From DATFTE01 sp963802575 (GTDB lineage: Bacteria; Acidobacteriota; Terriglobia; Terriglobales; Acidobacteriaceae): DNA of 64,000 bases. This document shows positions 34,139 through 43,740 of the stretch, piece by piece. Position 1 is the first letter of the stretch. Every line of letters starts with the position of its first letter. A program made the translations under genes and the position numbers. Location: assembly GCA_963802575.1 (NCBI GenBank), contig CAWDJF010000008.1, positions 248,001 to 312,000 on the forward strand, read 5' to 3'. The notes beneath the pieces were generated by a model. That model was not told the DNA's origin. It did no database searches and saw only the letters and a list, made by a program, of their open reading frames with translations.

Positions 34139-34978
34139 ATGTCTACTATCACCACCAAAGACGGAACCGAGATTTACTACAAAGACTGGGGCAAAGGACA
34201 GCCCGTGGTCTTCAGTCATGGCTGGCCGCTAAGCGCCGATGCTTTTGAAGATCAAATGCTGTTTCTCGCCGATCGGGGCTATCGCTGCATCGCTCATGAC
34301 CGCCGCGGCCATGGCCGCTCGAGCCAACCGTGGGACGGCAACGAGATGAACACCTATGCCGACGACCTTGCCACTCTGGTCGAGGCGCTCGACGTTAAGA
34401 ACGCAATTCACGTAGGGCATTCAACCGGCGGCGGAGAGGTCGCTCGCTATATCGGACGTCATGGCACGAAGCGTGTCTCGATGGCGGTTTTGATTAGCGC
34501 CGTGCCTCCGCTCATGTTGAAGACTCCGGCGAATCCTGCCGGGTTGCCGATCGAAGTGTTTGATGATCTTCGCAAAGCGGTCATCACGGACCGCGCCCAA
34601 TTCTTTAGAGACCTGAGCGCTCCGTTCTACGGCTTTAACCGGCCGGGCGCGAAAGTCTCCCAGGGCTTGCGGGATTCGTTCTGGCTCCAGGGCATGCTCT
34701 GCGGACACAATGCCGCTTACGACTGCATCAAGGCCTTCTCGGAAACCGACTTCACCGAAGACCTGAAGAAGTTTGATGTGCCCACGCTGGTGCTGCATGG
34801 GGACGACGATCAGATCGTGCCCATCGGTGCTGCGGCGATGCTTTCTTCCAAGATGATCAAAGGAGCAACCCTGAAGGTGTATCCCGGTGCGCCGCATGGA
34901 ATGTGCTCCACCCTCAAGGATCAGGTTAACGAGGAGCTGTTGGAGTTCTTCAAGCGGAGCGAACGGGCCGCGGCATAG
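34139..34978 (+). CDS. Alpha/beta hydrolase, non-heme chloroperoxidase-like
   Basis: 279 residues from ATG 34139, with AGGAGAGGAAG just upstream. The Ser nucleophile elbow is GHSTGGG (Ser95), the Asp is in HGDDDQIVP and the His in PGAPHGM. The sequence YYKDWGKGQPVVFSHGWPLSADAFEDQM and CIAHDRRGHGRSSQPWDG places it in the cofactor-free haloperoxidase (perhydrolase) group. These enzymes have esterase and perhydrolase activity. An intrinsic terminator follows. Soluble, no signal peptide. Confidence 0.94.
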   Translation: MSTITTKDGTEIYYKDWGKGQPVVFSHGWPLSADAFEDQMLFLADRGYRCIAHDRRGHGRSSQPWDGNEMNTYADDLATLVEALDVKNAIHVGHSTGGGEVARYIGRHGTKRVSMAVLISAVPPLMLKTPANPAGLPIEVFDDLRKAVITDRAQFFRDLSAPFYGFNRPGAKVSQGLRDSFWLQGMLCGHNAAYDCIKAFSETDFTEDLKKFDVPTLVLHGDDDQIVPIGAAAMLSSKMIKGATLKVYPGAPHGMCSTLKDQVNEELLEFFKRSERAAA

Positions 34979-35009
34979 CGCGAGGCGTCAATAACTTGGC
35001 GAAACTTTA

Positions 35010-35045
35010 GGGACAGGTTTGTGATTGCAAACCTGTCCCCTTTCT
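35010..35045 (+). terminator. Intrinsic terminator
   Basis: A perfect 12-bp stem GGGACAGGTTTG / CAAACCTGTCCC with a 6-nt loop, followed by CTTTCTT. It ends the hydrolase gene; the same stem also sits beyond the stop of the minus-strand TolC gene. Confidence 0.85.
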
Positions 35046-36480
35046 TCAGGGAGTGATTCCTGTCGTTTCGTAGGTCAGCATCGCCAGGCTCAGACGGTAG
35101 TCGTAGCCGGCCTGCACGTTGCTGATTTCCGCCTGCGTCTGCTGCAGTTGCGCCTGGCTTAGTTCAACAATCGAACCCAGCCCCAGTTTGTAACGAGACT
35201 GTGCGAGATCGAGGGCGAGTTTTGCCTGCTCTAACAGTTGCTGAGTAACGGCGAGCCGCTGATAGGCGGTGTTCGCATTCAGCCAACTTGTGCGGACATC
35301 GCGCGAGATCACGTTGCGCATGTCAGCTAGTCGTTCATTGGTTGCTTGTGATCGCAGGCTCGCTTCTTTCGCCTTCGCGGTGTACAGAAATCCGTTGAAG
35401 ATCGGAATCTCGATATCGCCTCCGACCGCCCCGTAAGTATTGTTGATACCGCTCGGGCTGGGTGCAACCGCGGCGTTGCCGACGGGCGTGTCTCCTACGG
35501 CCCCCATCGCTCGAATGCTGGGGAAGAGCAGATCTCGCTCGGCGGTCTGGAATTTTCGCGCGGATTGATATTGATACTGCAACGAAAGAATCTCGGGACG
35601 CGAAGCGAAGGCGGTGGAAATCAAGTCATCGACGTTGCCCGGCGGAGCGGTTTGCGGACTGATTTCCTCCACCAAGGTGTAGTTCTGCAACGACGGAAAT
35701 CCCAGCACCATGGAAAGCGTGGCCTAGGTCGAGTCCACATTGTTCTGTGCGTCGAGCAACAAGAGCCGGGCCTGCGCCAGATTGACATTGGCGAAGCTGA
35801 AGTCGAGTTCCGATTTCAGTTTGCTTTTAAAAAGGGCGCCGACCTGGTCGGCAACGGTCTGCCGGTCCTTCACCGTCTCTTGGGCGACGGTCAGCACGGA
35901 TTGGGCTTGCAAGGCGTTATAAAAGGCCCGATCGACCGCCAGCAAAATCTGTTGCTGGGTTGCAATTGCGTTCTGGCTCTCAGCCTTGGCTGCATATTTC
36001 GCGCTGGAAACAAGATTCGTGGTGCGGCCGAAGTCGGTGATCAGCTGACTGACCACGAGCCCGGCGGCGGCGCGTTCGTAAATGATGGGATTGTTCAGCG
36101 CGCCTGCAGTGATACGGCTGCCCGACTGTGCATCCACGCCCGTGAGGTCCCCGGTAGCCCTGGGCCACAAGTTCGATCGAACCTCACGAGTGACTTGCTG
36201 CGAAGCTAAGGCTATTAACCGGCCGACCGCAATCTGCGGGTTGTTTTTGATTGCAAGCGCCTCGGCTTCTTTGAGCGTCAGCGATGCGGATGTTCCAGCA
36301 GCGGTACGGGGAGCGGAAGACGGCATCCCGGGCAGAGGACTCGGGTTGTTTTGCGTCGGAACGGTTTGGGGCTCGGGGGCAGCAGGCATAGCTTGCGCGG
36401 CCAGGGATACTTGCGCCAGAGCCAAAATTCAGGAGCAAGGACAACGTGACGTTCAAGGCTTTTGATTTGCCGAGCTTCAT
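35046..36480 (-). pseudogene. TolC-like outer-membrane efflux gene, frameshifted and with in-frame TAG
   Basis: ATG 36480 overlaps the RND stop by 4 bp. The signal-peptide frame (MKLGKSKALNVTLSLLL) shifts by one base near 36424-36432, after which the TolC frame continues with LAQVSLAAQAMPAAPEP. It runs to NNVDST, meets TAG at 35726-35724, and resumes at once as ATLSMVLGFPSLQNYTLVEE to the end (TGITP). Both halves show TolC/OEP repeats (LTLKEAEALAIKNNPQI; ARLLLLDAQ; LELAQAL-like helices). The gene length is not a multiple of three. Two independent lesions in one gene argue for decay, or for sequencing errors in this stretch. Without it the pump would need another outer-membrane channel. Confidence 0.85.
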
Positions 36481-39400
36481 TGTGCCAACTCCGGCGCCTG
36501 CTCGACGGTCCCATGATCTTTCTTATTGCCGTAGACCAGCAGATACGCAGCCGGCACGATGAAGACGGTCAGAACCACGGATACCGTCAGTCCGCCGATA
36601 ATGGCACGGGCTAGCGGGGCATACTGTTCGCTGCCCGTTCCCAACTTGAGCGCCATCGGCACCATGCCGATGATGGTGGCGAGCGATGTCATCAAAATCG
36701 GGCGCAGACGAACGCGGCAGGAAGTGATGACTGCGTCCTCTACCGATTTTCCTTGCTCTTCTAACCGGTGCGCGAATTCGACGATAAGAATGCTGTTAGA
36801 GGCAGAAATCCCCACCAGCATTAACACCCCCATCAGCGACATCACGTTTAATGTGGTCCCGGTCAAAGGCAGGATGATTAAGACGCCGATGAATCCCATC
36901 GGGATGGCAAGCATGATCAGGAAAGGATCTACAAACGACTTGAACTGAGCGACCAGGATCAGATAGAGAAGAACGACCGATAGAGACAGGCCGATCGCAA
37001 AACTGCGGAACGACTCATTCATGCCGTTGACCATGCCGCGCATATTCACGCGCACATTCTCGGGCATCTTCATCTCGCGCAGAACACCGCTCACCTTGTC
37101 GGACACTTGTCCCAAATCTTCTCCCACGGGGGTGACATAGAGATCGATGACCCGCTGAATCTGGTAGTGGTCCACTTCAGTTGGAGTTTGAACGTTCTCG
37201 ATTTTCACCACACTATCGAGAGTGGTGGGTTGTTTCAGGTTGGGAGCTCGGATCGGAATGTTCGTTAGATCCGAAAAGTTGTGGATCGCGGCCCGGCCGT
37301 CCTCGAAATATTGGACGGTGAGGAAATAGTCGTTTCCGGTTTTGCGGTCGACCCAATAATTGGGCGCGATCATGGTATTGGAATTCAGCGCAGTGATGAC
37401 GTTGTCCACTACTTCTTTTTCCGTAAGCCCAAGTTCGCTGGCATGAACCCGGTCGATGTCGAGTTTCAGCCCAGGATAGTTCAAGTCCTGGGGAATATAG
37501 ACTTCGCCTACGCCGGGAAGTTGGCGAATGCGTTGAGCCAGTTCCTGGGTTACGCCGTAGATCTGGTGCAGACTGCGCCCGCTGACTTGCACGTCGATCG
37601 GGGCGGGCATTCCGGTATTCAAAATGGCATCGACCATGGAACCGCTGGAGAAAAAGGTGCGAATATCGGGGTAGCGGCTCTCCATTTCTTTCTGCACCCG
37701 ATCCATGTAATAAAAGCTGCTTTTCTGGTGATCTTCGTCTAAAGCGACCTGGATTGTGGCGGTATAGGCTCCAGCGTTGGTGGTGTAGAGGGCGGAAAAA
37801 TCCGGAACGACGCCGATGTTGGAAACTACCATCTTGACGTCTTTCTGCCCCACGACGTTGCGAATCAGATCCTCCACCTTCTCGACGTACTGTTCCGTCA
37901 CCTCAAGTCGCGTACCGGTCGGTACTTTCAGGTTAACGGTGAATTGGCCGGCATCGGTCCTCGGGAAAAACGCCAGACCCAGAAGTGGATACAACGCGAG
38001 GCTCAGTACAAACGCGCCGCTGAGGACCGCCACGGTCAGGCCCGGCCGCAGTAAAGCCCGCTTTACCCAGTACTCGTAGGAATCGAGAAGCCGGTTGAAC
38101 ATGCGGTTGAATCCTGTGGTGAACCGCTCCCACCAGGAGGAAGTCGCTGGGGAGTTCGGCTCGACCTCATACTCGCCGGCCGGATGAGCGCTCTGTGGCA
38201 CGTGAGGTACGGCTTTGAGAAAGCGCGAGCAGAACAACGGGATGACCGTCATGGCAACCAGATAAGAGGCAAACAACGAGATGGCCACGGCCAGCGCCAG
38301 TGCAGTGAAAAGGAACTTGCTCACACCGTACAGAAATGTGACGGGGAAGAAAACCACAACCGTGGTCAGGGTCGCGGCTAGAACGGCAAGACTGACTTCC
38401 GATCCGCCCGCTTCAGCCGCCGCTTGCGGAGTGGCCCCCATCTCCAGATGGCGGAAGATGTTTTCCAGCGAAATGACTGAATTGTCGATGATGCGCGAAA
38501 ACGCCAGCGCGAGTCCTCCCAGAATCATGGTGTTAATAGTGCTGCCGGACAGGTTCAGCACGACGAACGTGGCCAGGGCCGAGAGCGGAATGGACAGGAA
38601 GACTGCCGAAGTCGCGCGCAGGCTGCCCAGAAAGACGAGAATCATGAGGCTGGTGAGCGCCAACCCAATTACGCCTTCATGAAGCAGAGTCTTGATGGCT
38701 TCTTTCACGAAGGCGGATTGGTCGAAGACTACGCTCGCTTCCAGTTGTTTGGGTATGTCGAAAAGCGTGCGAATGGCATCGCGGATTCCTTGCACCACCT
38801 CGATGGTGTTGGTGTCTCCCCCCTGCTTCATGATCGGCAGGTAGACTGATCTCTGACCATCGACGCGGACCAGGTTGTATTGAATTTGATTGGCATCTTC
38901 AGCTTTGCCGATGTCGCCCACCGTGACCCAGGAATTACCAACGGTCTTCACCGGCAGTTTCGACAACTCGTCCATGTTGTCGACCAGGCTATTGGAATAG
39001 AGGTAATAATCCAGCGATCCCACCTTGACATCGCCCGCCGGCAGAATCAGGTTGTAGTTGTTCACCGCATTCACGACGTCCATGGGACTCAACTGTCGTG
39101 AGGCCAATTTGTAGGGGTCAACGTAGACCATGACCTGCCGATATTTGCCCCCAAAAGGCGGCGGAATCTCGGCTCCCTTTACGGTCGCGATCTGGTTGCG
39201 AATCGAAAATTGACCGACATCATGCAGTTCGGTCTGGCTCAGACCCTGCCCCTTTAGGGTGACCAGGCATACCGGCAAGCTGGAAGCGTCAAACTTCAAC
39301 ACCACGGGAGGCAGGGTCCCCGGCGGGAGCCGCTTGAGATCCGCCAGAGCGAGATTCGAAATCTCAGTTACGTCCGCGTCAGGAGTGGTGCCCGGTTGGA

Positions 39401-39677
39401 AGTAAATCTTGATGATGCTCACCCCGGAAAGCGAGCGCGATTCCATGTGATCGATACCGCTGGCGAGGGTAAAAAAACGTTCAAGGGGATCAGTGATGTC
39501 GATCTCAATATCTTCTGGCGGCATGCCCGAGTAAAAGGTCGCCACCACGACCTCGGGCAAGTTGATGGCGGGAAACAGATCGACCGGCATCCGTGCCAGG
39601 CTGGTTACGCCAATGACCACCAGAACCAGACAAACCACGATAATGAAGTAGGGATTACGTATGGAAAATCGTGACAT
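36477..39677 (-). CDS. RND-family efflux transporter, HAE-1-like inner-membrane pump
   Basis: 1066 residues, the usual RND length. TM1 begins at about residue 10 (PYFIIVVCLVLVVIGVTSLARMPVDLFP), followed by a first periplasmic loop, TM2-6 with the GGLALAFSRIIDNSVISLENIFRHLE motif, a second loop and TM8-12. The TM4 segment here has SRIIDNSV where many HAE-1 pumps have an Asp-Asp pair: the GxxxDxx Asp is kept once (IIDNS). Part of a minus-strand operon MFP-RND-TolC. Uses the proton gradient to export drugs or other compounds. The four-base overlap with TolC shows coupling. Confidence 0.95.
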   Translation of the reverse strand: MSRFSIRNPYFIIVVCLVLVVIGVTSLARMPVDLFPAINLPEVVVATFYSGMPPEDIEIDITDPLERFFTLASGIDHMESRSLSGVSIIKIYFQPGTTPDADVTEISNLALADLKRLPPGTLPPVVLKFDASSLPVCLVTLKGQGLSQTELHDVGQFSIRNQIATVKGAEIPPPFGGKYRQVMVYVDPYKLASRQLSPMDVVNAVNNYNLILPAGDVKVGSLDYYLYSNSLVDNMDELSKLPVKTVGNSWVTVGDIGKAEDANQIQYNLVRVDGQRSVYLPIMKQGGDTNTIEVVQGIRDAIRTLFDIPKQLEASVVFDQSAFVKEAIKTLLHEGVIGLALTSLMILVFLGSLRATSAVFLSIPLSALATFVVLNLSGSTINTMILGGLALAFSRIIDNSVISLENIFRHLEMGATPQAAAEAGGSEVSLAVLAATLTTVVVFFPVTFLYGVSKFLFTALALAVAISLFASYLVAMTVIPLFCSRFLKAVPHVPQSAHPAGEYEVEPNSPATSSWWERFTTGFNRMFNRLLDSYEYWVKRALLRPGLTVAVLSGAFVLSLALYPLLGLAFFPRTDAGQFTVNLKVPTGTRLEVTEQYVEKVEDLIRNVVGQKDVKMVVSNIGVVPDFSALYTTNAGAYTATIQVALDEDHQKSSFYYMDRVQKEMESRYPDIRTFFSSGSMVDAILNTGMPAPIDVQVSGRSLHQIYGVTQELAQRIRQLPGVGEVYIPQDLNYPGLKLDIDRVHASELGLTEKEVVDNVITALNSNTMIAPNYWVDRKTGNDYFLTVQYFEDGRAAIHNFSDLTNIPIRAPNLKQPTTLDSVVKIENVQTPTEVDHYQIQRVIDLYVTPVGEDLGQVSDKVSGVLREMKMPENVRVNMRGMVNGMNESFRSFAIGLSLSVVLLYLILVAQFKSFVDPFLIMLAIPMGFIGVLIILPLTGTTLNVMSLMGVLMLVGISASNSILIVEFAHRLEEQGKSVEDAVITSCRVRLRPILMTSLATIIGMVPMALKLGTGSEQYAPLARAIIGGLTVSVVLTVFIVPAAYLLVYGNKKDHGTVEQAPELAQ

Positions 39678-39714
39678 TTGTTCTCACTTTAAAATTGTGG
39701 GCTGGCCGCGGCCG

Positions 39715-40980
39715 TTACTCCTGCTTTGCTTCCTGGTAACGCATGATTGGCACTACCTGAGCATGGACCTTCTCGCCGGATTTCAATCCGCTGCGATCGC
39801 TCACAACGATCTGCTCGCCTCCGCTTAAGCCGGAAACGATCTCGGCGTCGGTTGCGGTCTGAATTCCAAGCGTCACCGGCTGGTCCTCAATCTCCCCATT
39901 TTGATTTACGACGTAAACCGTGGTCTTGCCGCCCTCATGGTTGATGGCCTGTAGCGGAACGGCGGGGATGTCGTCGCGATGCTCAAGTGCGACATCGGCT
40001 TCCGCGTAGAGCCCTGGTATCAGCACGTGGTCAGGATTCGGCACGTCCACTTCCGTATGCATAGTGCGGGTGTCTTGGGTTACATCGACAGAAAATCGTG
40101 CGATCTTGCCGGGGAGAGTTCGATTCAAGGAAGGCACGCGAACGTCCACTCGATCGCCAACGTGGATATAACGAACGTAGGACTCCGGAATCGGGATTAC
40201 GAGCCGGAAGAGGTTGTCCTGGGACAGCCGGACGATCGGTATCACTTGCGTGCTCGAACTGGTTCCGGCTTGCACCAGGGTTCCCAAGTTCGCAAAGCGT
40301 TGCGTGACGATGCCGGAAAACGGCGCCGTGATTTTCGAATAATCGAACATGGTTTGATCGTGAGCCATTTTTGCCTGGGCCGCGGCCAACTGACTCTGAG
40401 CCGCTTCCAGTCCCGCTTTCCCTGCGTCGACTTGCGAGGCCGCCGCCAGGTCCTTTCCCTGAGCATCGTCCACTTCCTGTTGGGCCACGATACCCGGCTG
40501 GCTTTCAAAAACGCCGTTCAATCGCGTGTATTGCAGGTGCAGCGCTTGATACTGGGCATCGTAGCGTTTCAGTTCGTGATCTGCTCGGCTCACCTGGTTG
40601 TTGGCGTTCTTGATCTCGGCTTTGTCTTCCTCAAGCTGCGCTTGTAGTTCCGGAATTTCCAGAGTCGCGATCAAATCCCCAGCCTTCACATGAGTCCCGT
40701 AGTCGACGTAGAGCTTCTTCACGTAGCCGGACACCTTGGCGTAGACGTCGATCTCCTGGAAGGGCACCAGTTCAGACGACAGGCTGATCTCCCGGCTTAG
40801 GGTTTGTTTCGTTACAACCGTGACGCCGACAGTAACCATCTGCTGGGCGTTTGCCTCGACCTTGCCGCTGTGCGAGCCGCCGCAGGACGTCAACCCCAGC
40901 ACTGCGACGATCGCCAATGCTGCGCAGAGGAAAATTGTGCGCGGAAAGTTCTTGTGGTGAAGCTTCCGACTTGCATTCAT
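39715..40980 (-). CDS. RND periplasmic adaptor (membrane fusion) lipoprotein
   Basis: 421 residues from ATG 40980. The signal peptide ends in the lipobox LGLTSC (Cys33), so it is anchored in the membrane. A biotinyl-lipoyl-like half (KVSGYVKKLYVDYGTHVKAGDLIATLE), a long coiled-coil hairpin (about 115-215), a return half motif (YSKITAPFSGIVTQRFANLG) and a beta-barrel domain follow. An AcrA-like adaptor, joining the RND pump to the outer-membrane channel. An in-frame TTG at 41031 would extend the protein but would lie against the end of the RraA gene and put a non-signal segment first. Confidence 0.93.
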   Translation of the reverse strand: MNASRKLHHKNFPRTIFLCAALAIVAVLGLTSCGGSHSGKVEANAQQMVTVGVTVVTKQTLSREISLSSELVPFQEIDVYAKVSGYVKKLYVDYGTHVKAGDLIATLEIPELQAQLEEDKAEIKNANNQVSRADHELKRYDAQYQALHLQYTRLNGVFESQPGIVAQQEVDDAQGKDLAAASQVDAGKAGLEAAQSQLAAAQAKMAHDQTMFDYSKITAPFSGIVTQRFANLGTLVQAGTSSSTQVIPIVRLSQDNLFRLVIPIPESYVRYIHVGDRVDVRVPSLNRTLPGKIARFSVDVTQDTRTMHTEVDVPNPDHVLIPGLYAEADVALEHRDDIPAVPLQAINHEGGKTTVYVVNQNGEIEDQPVTLGIQTATDAEIVSGLSGGEQIVVSDRSGLKSGEKVHAQVVPIMRYQEAKQE

Positions 40981-41031
40981 GTATTGCTGATACCGGCCTT
41001 CCCTGGCGTCGTGGCCAGATGATGATGTCAA

Positions 41032-41730
41032 CTAACTCAATCCCTTGAGTAACTGCGCTAACTTGTCAGTCGAGAACGCATTTGAGCGGCAAAAGTCAAT
41101 AACCCGCTGTTCATCCTGCCGCAACTTGGTTGCGACCGCGGAAATTCTCGAAACAATTTCCTTGGGAACGGTCAACACTCCATGGCGGTCCCCGTGTAGC
41201 AGATCACCCGGCCGCACTTCCAATCCGCCGACTTTGACGGTCGCCCCGAAGTCGAAGATATGGGCGTAGGCATGCGACACCGCCACATTCCCGGCAAAGA
41301 GCTGCAGTCCCAGTTCGCGTACTCGTGGAATCTCCCTGACCGCGCCGTCTGTGACGTATCCCGCACAGCCCAGCGCGCGCAGAATGGCGGCGTGCATGTC
41401 GCCCAGGAACGCTCCCACTCCGGGCGGTCGATCGAGGTCTTCCATGACGACTATGCGCGGCGCCGGAATCTCCAGAATGCTTTGCCACCAGTCACCGCGA
41501 TCGTGATATGCCCCTCCCGACATGGGAGCATCTCCACTGCGAAGACGCGCGGTCGCCGCGTACCCTACCATCGGAGGCCAGTCCTCAAACATGCAGTGAA
41601 TGCTGGAATCGGCAAAGCCGGCATTTCGCAGACGGAGTTGAAAAGTCTCGATCGCATTGGACACCATGCACGTGTCCAATCGCTGTAAGGCCTCGACCTC
41701 TTCGACGCGAATGGGTTGGTTCATGTCCAT
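41032..41730 (-). CDS. RraA-family protein
   Basis: 232 residues from ATG 41730, with AAGGA 5 bp upstream. The RraA/HMG aldolase-like fold shows the signature GAFLGDMHAAILRALGCAGYVTDGAVREIPRV in two parts, with Asp and Arg (GDMHA, TDGAVRE) of the metal-dependent lyase site. Family members are either 4-hydroxy-4-methyl-2-oxoglutarate aldolases or RNase E regulators; this length and the GGAYHDRGDWW segment favour the enzyme-like group. It directly precedes the efflux operon on the same strand with a 51-bp gap, but a functional link is not obvious. Confidence 0.9.
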   Translation of the reverse strand: MDMNQPIRVEEVEALQRLDTCMVSNAIETFQLRLRNAGFADSSIHCMFEDWPPMVGYAATARLRSGDAPMSGGAYHDRGDWWQSILEIPAPRIVVMEDLDRPPGVGAFLGDMHAAILRALGCAGYVTDGAVREIPRVRELGLQLFAGNVAVSHAYAHIFDFGATVKVGGLEVRPGDLLHGDRHGVLTVPKEIVSRISAVATKLRQDEQRVIDFCRSNAFSTDKLAQLLKGLS

Positions 41731-41793
41731 GCAAGTCCTTGGTAGACGATTGATTTCACGTCTATGTTCTTAGGTGCTCTACAAACTGTTCTC

Positions 41794-42033
41794 TCAGTGC
41801 GTTCCCTGAGTCACGCGGTAAGCTTTCCCCTCGCCGCCGACTTCGTGCACGCCTCCATTGGCCTGGCCACGCGGGCGGAGGTCGTCGCGAAGATCTTTCA
41901 TGTGCTTGACGATGTTGCCCACGCGGCGCGCGATGAAGTTCATCGTGTTTGGATCATCTTCGATCCTTTCGAAATCCTTAACGGCGCGGTTCAGCAGTTC
42001 CAGTAATTGCAGATCGTTTTTGTCCATGTGCAT
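41794..42033 (-). CDS. Small hypothetical protein (79 aa)
   Basis: 79 residues. A strong AGGGGAGG lies 6 bp before ATG 42033. The protein is helical and charged (LQLLELLNRAVKDFERIEDD, then RVGNIVKHMKDLRDDL), with a Gly-rich C-terminus. No family recognised. It may be a small binding protein. Neighbouring genes on both sides are minus-strand. Confidence 0.7.
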   Translation of the reverse strand: MHMDKNDLQLLELLNRAVKDFERIEDDPNTMNFIARRVGNIVKHMKDLRDDLRPRGQANGGVHEVGGEGKAYRVTQGTH

Positions 42034-42103
42034 GCTGTGCCTCCCCTTTCGCTTTCACCTGTCTGTTTTCGAATTCCGGACATGATCGATGCGGCCAACC
42101 TGA

Positions 42104-42508
42104 TCACTGACAGTTCGCATTCTTGTCTTTCTTGCGGTGCTCAATCGGCATTTGCATCTGCCTGTATCCCAGATCGAAAGAGATATTGTGTTTTCCCACT
42201 TGGACCGGCAAGTGGCTATTTTCGGTAAACGCGCTAGGCAAATAGTCGTAAGGCGACTCGTAGCGAGTGACATAGGTTCCGCAAGCGGTGCGTACGGCAA
42301 CCTCGTAGGCAAACACCTCCGATTGCAGAGGGGCATCCGAGGGATTGTCTCCACCGTAGTAAGGCGGCTCATGCAGTTCTTGCTTGTGAACGCTAAGAAT
42401 CGCCGCTGTCTCGAATGGTTTGGGTTGCGCTGTGGAACTGGCGTGGATTGCGGGGATGGCGATCCCGCATAGCAGGACAGATGCCGCTAAATAGAATCTT
42501 GGGCGCAT
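42104..42508 (-). CDS. Small exported hypothetical protein
   Basis: 134 residues. Signal peptide about 1-24 (MRPRFYLAASVLLCGIAIPA, cut near IHASS). The mature part is polar, has a Gly/Tyr-rich PPYYGGDNPSDAP and ends in a very basic tail (HRKKDKNANCQ). The central VFAYEVAVRTACGTYVTRYESP looks beta-stranded. From memory, similar short exported proteins are frequent in Acidobacteriota. No catalytic motif is visible. Confidence 0.7.
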   Translation of the reverse strand: MRPRFYLAASVLLCGIAIPAIHASSTAQPKPFETAAILSVHKQELHEPPYYGGDNPSDAPLQSEVFAYEVAVRTACGTYVTRYESPYDYLPSAFTENSHLPVQVGKHNISFDLGYRQMQMPIEHRKKDKNANCQ

Positions 42509-42669
42509 GATCTCCTCCGTTTGAGATCGGTAGCTGCACGGCTGGCTGCGTTCCCAGGAAATCCGGAAACCAGGTCGTTAGGACTCAAGCCCGTAACAAA
42601 GCGGATCGAGGCCCAAAATTAGATAGCCGTGCTTAGGAATGGCGAGCGCAGCGTTGGCTGCGCGAGTCG

Positions 42670-43077
42670 CTACGCGAGAGACGCGAAGGACGGAGGAGGT
42701 CGGTTGGATAAACTTTCGTCAAAAAGCGCCGCGGGCAAAGGAGGCCCGGCGGGTGCAAATTTGGGATAGAAGCTGGTCGTCTGGAGAAAGGTAAAACTGG
42801 GAACAGGGGCTACCCACGCGGTGGCATCGCGGTCCATGTGCTGCCGCATGCCTTCTGAAGCGCTGGCCTGAACGTGTACGTTGTGCGGATACACCACGTG
42901 ACAAACGCGGGTCGCAAGGCTCACACCCAAAGCCGTGACCACTACCAGCATCAGCGACTGCCACCAAATCAACCGGCGGCGAACCTCGGTTTCTTCCAAG
43001 TGCAGCATCGTCTGTCGACCGCGAACGAGGGTACCCACAACATCGCGATTATACGTCGCGGTGCGATTCCGATCCAT
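42670..43077 (-). CDS. Hypothetical single-pass membrane protein
   Basis: 135 residues from ATG 43077; a longer frame reaches 43122 but begins with unlikely residues. One transmembrane helix lies at about 38-60 (IWWQSLMLVVVTALGVSLA). The N-terminal 35 residues are charged and likely cytosolic; the C-terminal part (Pro/Ser-rich, about 70-135) is extracytoplasmic. No family recognised. The two genes on either side face other ways, so it is probably monocistronic. Confidence 0.6.
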   Translation of the reverse strand: MDRNRTATYNRDVVGTLVRGRQTMLHLEETEVRRRLIWWQSLMLVVVTALGVSLATRVCHVVYPHNVHVQASASEGMRQHMDRDATAWVAPVPSFTFLQTTSFYPKFAPAGPPLPAALFDESLSNRPPPSFASLA

Positions 43078-43281
43078 TAGAAAAGCGGCTGCCTCGTTAC
43101 TGCTGGAGTTACAAAAGTGCACAATAGTTGGATGCCGCTGGCGGCTATTCGGTTGATACTCCCATTTTTCAAAAACTTACGAGCACATCGAAGGGAAGGC
43201 GAACTCGCGTTTTCGATGGCCCTCCTTTCCTGCCCTTCGGTTGCCCAATCCCGGGACAGAATTGATAATAAAAGCATCGTT

Positions 43282-43731
43282 ATGAGGCTTACTGTCAGAA
43301 TTCTTAGCGCTCTTGCATTTCTTGCCATTGCTGCTCAGGGCTTTGCCTACCAAGCGAGTCTGATTCCTTCGTCGCGTCTCATCAATCCCGACGAACTGGT
43401 GAAGCTCCTGAAGAGCGAAAAGCCTCTCTTAATTCAGGTCGGCTCCCACGTGTTGTACTCGCAGGCGCACATCCCCGGCTCAGAGTACATTGGGCCGGCA
43501 TCGAGCGACGCTGGGCTGGAAGCATTGCGGAAGCGCGTTAAGCCGCTGCCGCGGAATCAAGCCATCGTTCTCTATTGCGGATGCTGTCCCTGGGGCCATT
43601 GTCCGAACGTCCAGCCAGCCGACGATGCGCTCCAAAAGATGGGATTCACCAATGTGAAGGTCCTTTACATCGCGAACAATTTCGGATCGGATTGGGTCGA
43701 CAAGGGCTATCCCGTAGCCAAAGGAGACTAA
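43282..43731 (+). CDS. Exported rhodanese-like protein with Cys cluster
   Basis: 149 residues. Signal peptide about 1-22 (LSALAFLAIAAQGFAY). A rhodanese fold spans about 32-148 (ELVKLLKSEKPLLIQVGSHVLYSQAHIPGSEYIGP). The active-site loop YCGCCPWGHCPN holds Cys99, 101, 102 and 107, more cysteines than classical rhodaneses. The first is the likely catalytic residue. The TlpA-like gene follows 9 bp downstream, so the pair probably acts on thiols or sulfane sulfur in the periplasm. A frame extending to 43117 is not needed. Confidence 0.88.
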   Translation: MRLTVRILSALAFLAIAAQGFAYQASLIPSSRLINPDELVKLLKSEKPLLIQVGSHVLYSQAHIPGSEYIGPASSDAGLEALRKRVKPLPRNQAIVLYCGCCPWGHCPNVQPADDALQKMGFTNVKVLYIANNFGSDWVDKGYPVAKGD

Positions 43732-43740
43732 AACCGCAAG

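Noticed and set aside
43077..43328. 83-codon minus-strand frame with a hydrophobic start
   Set aside because: It overlaps the rhodanese start and the neighbouring gene, with no ribosome site and no family match.
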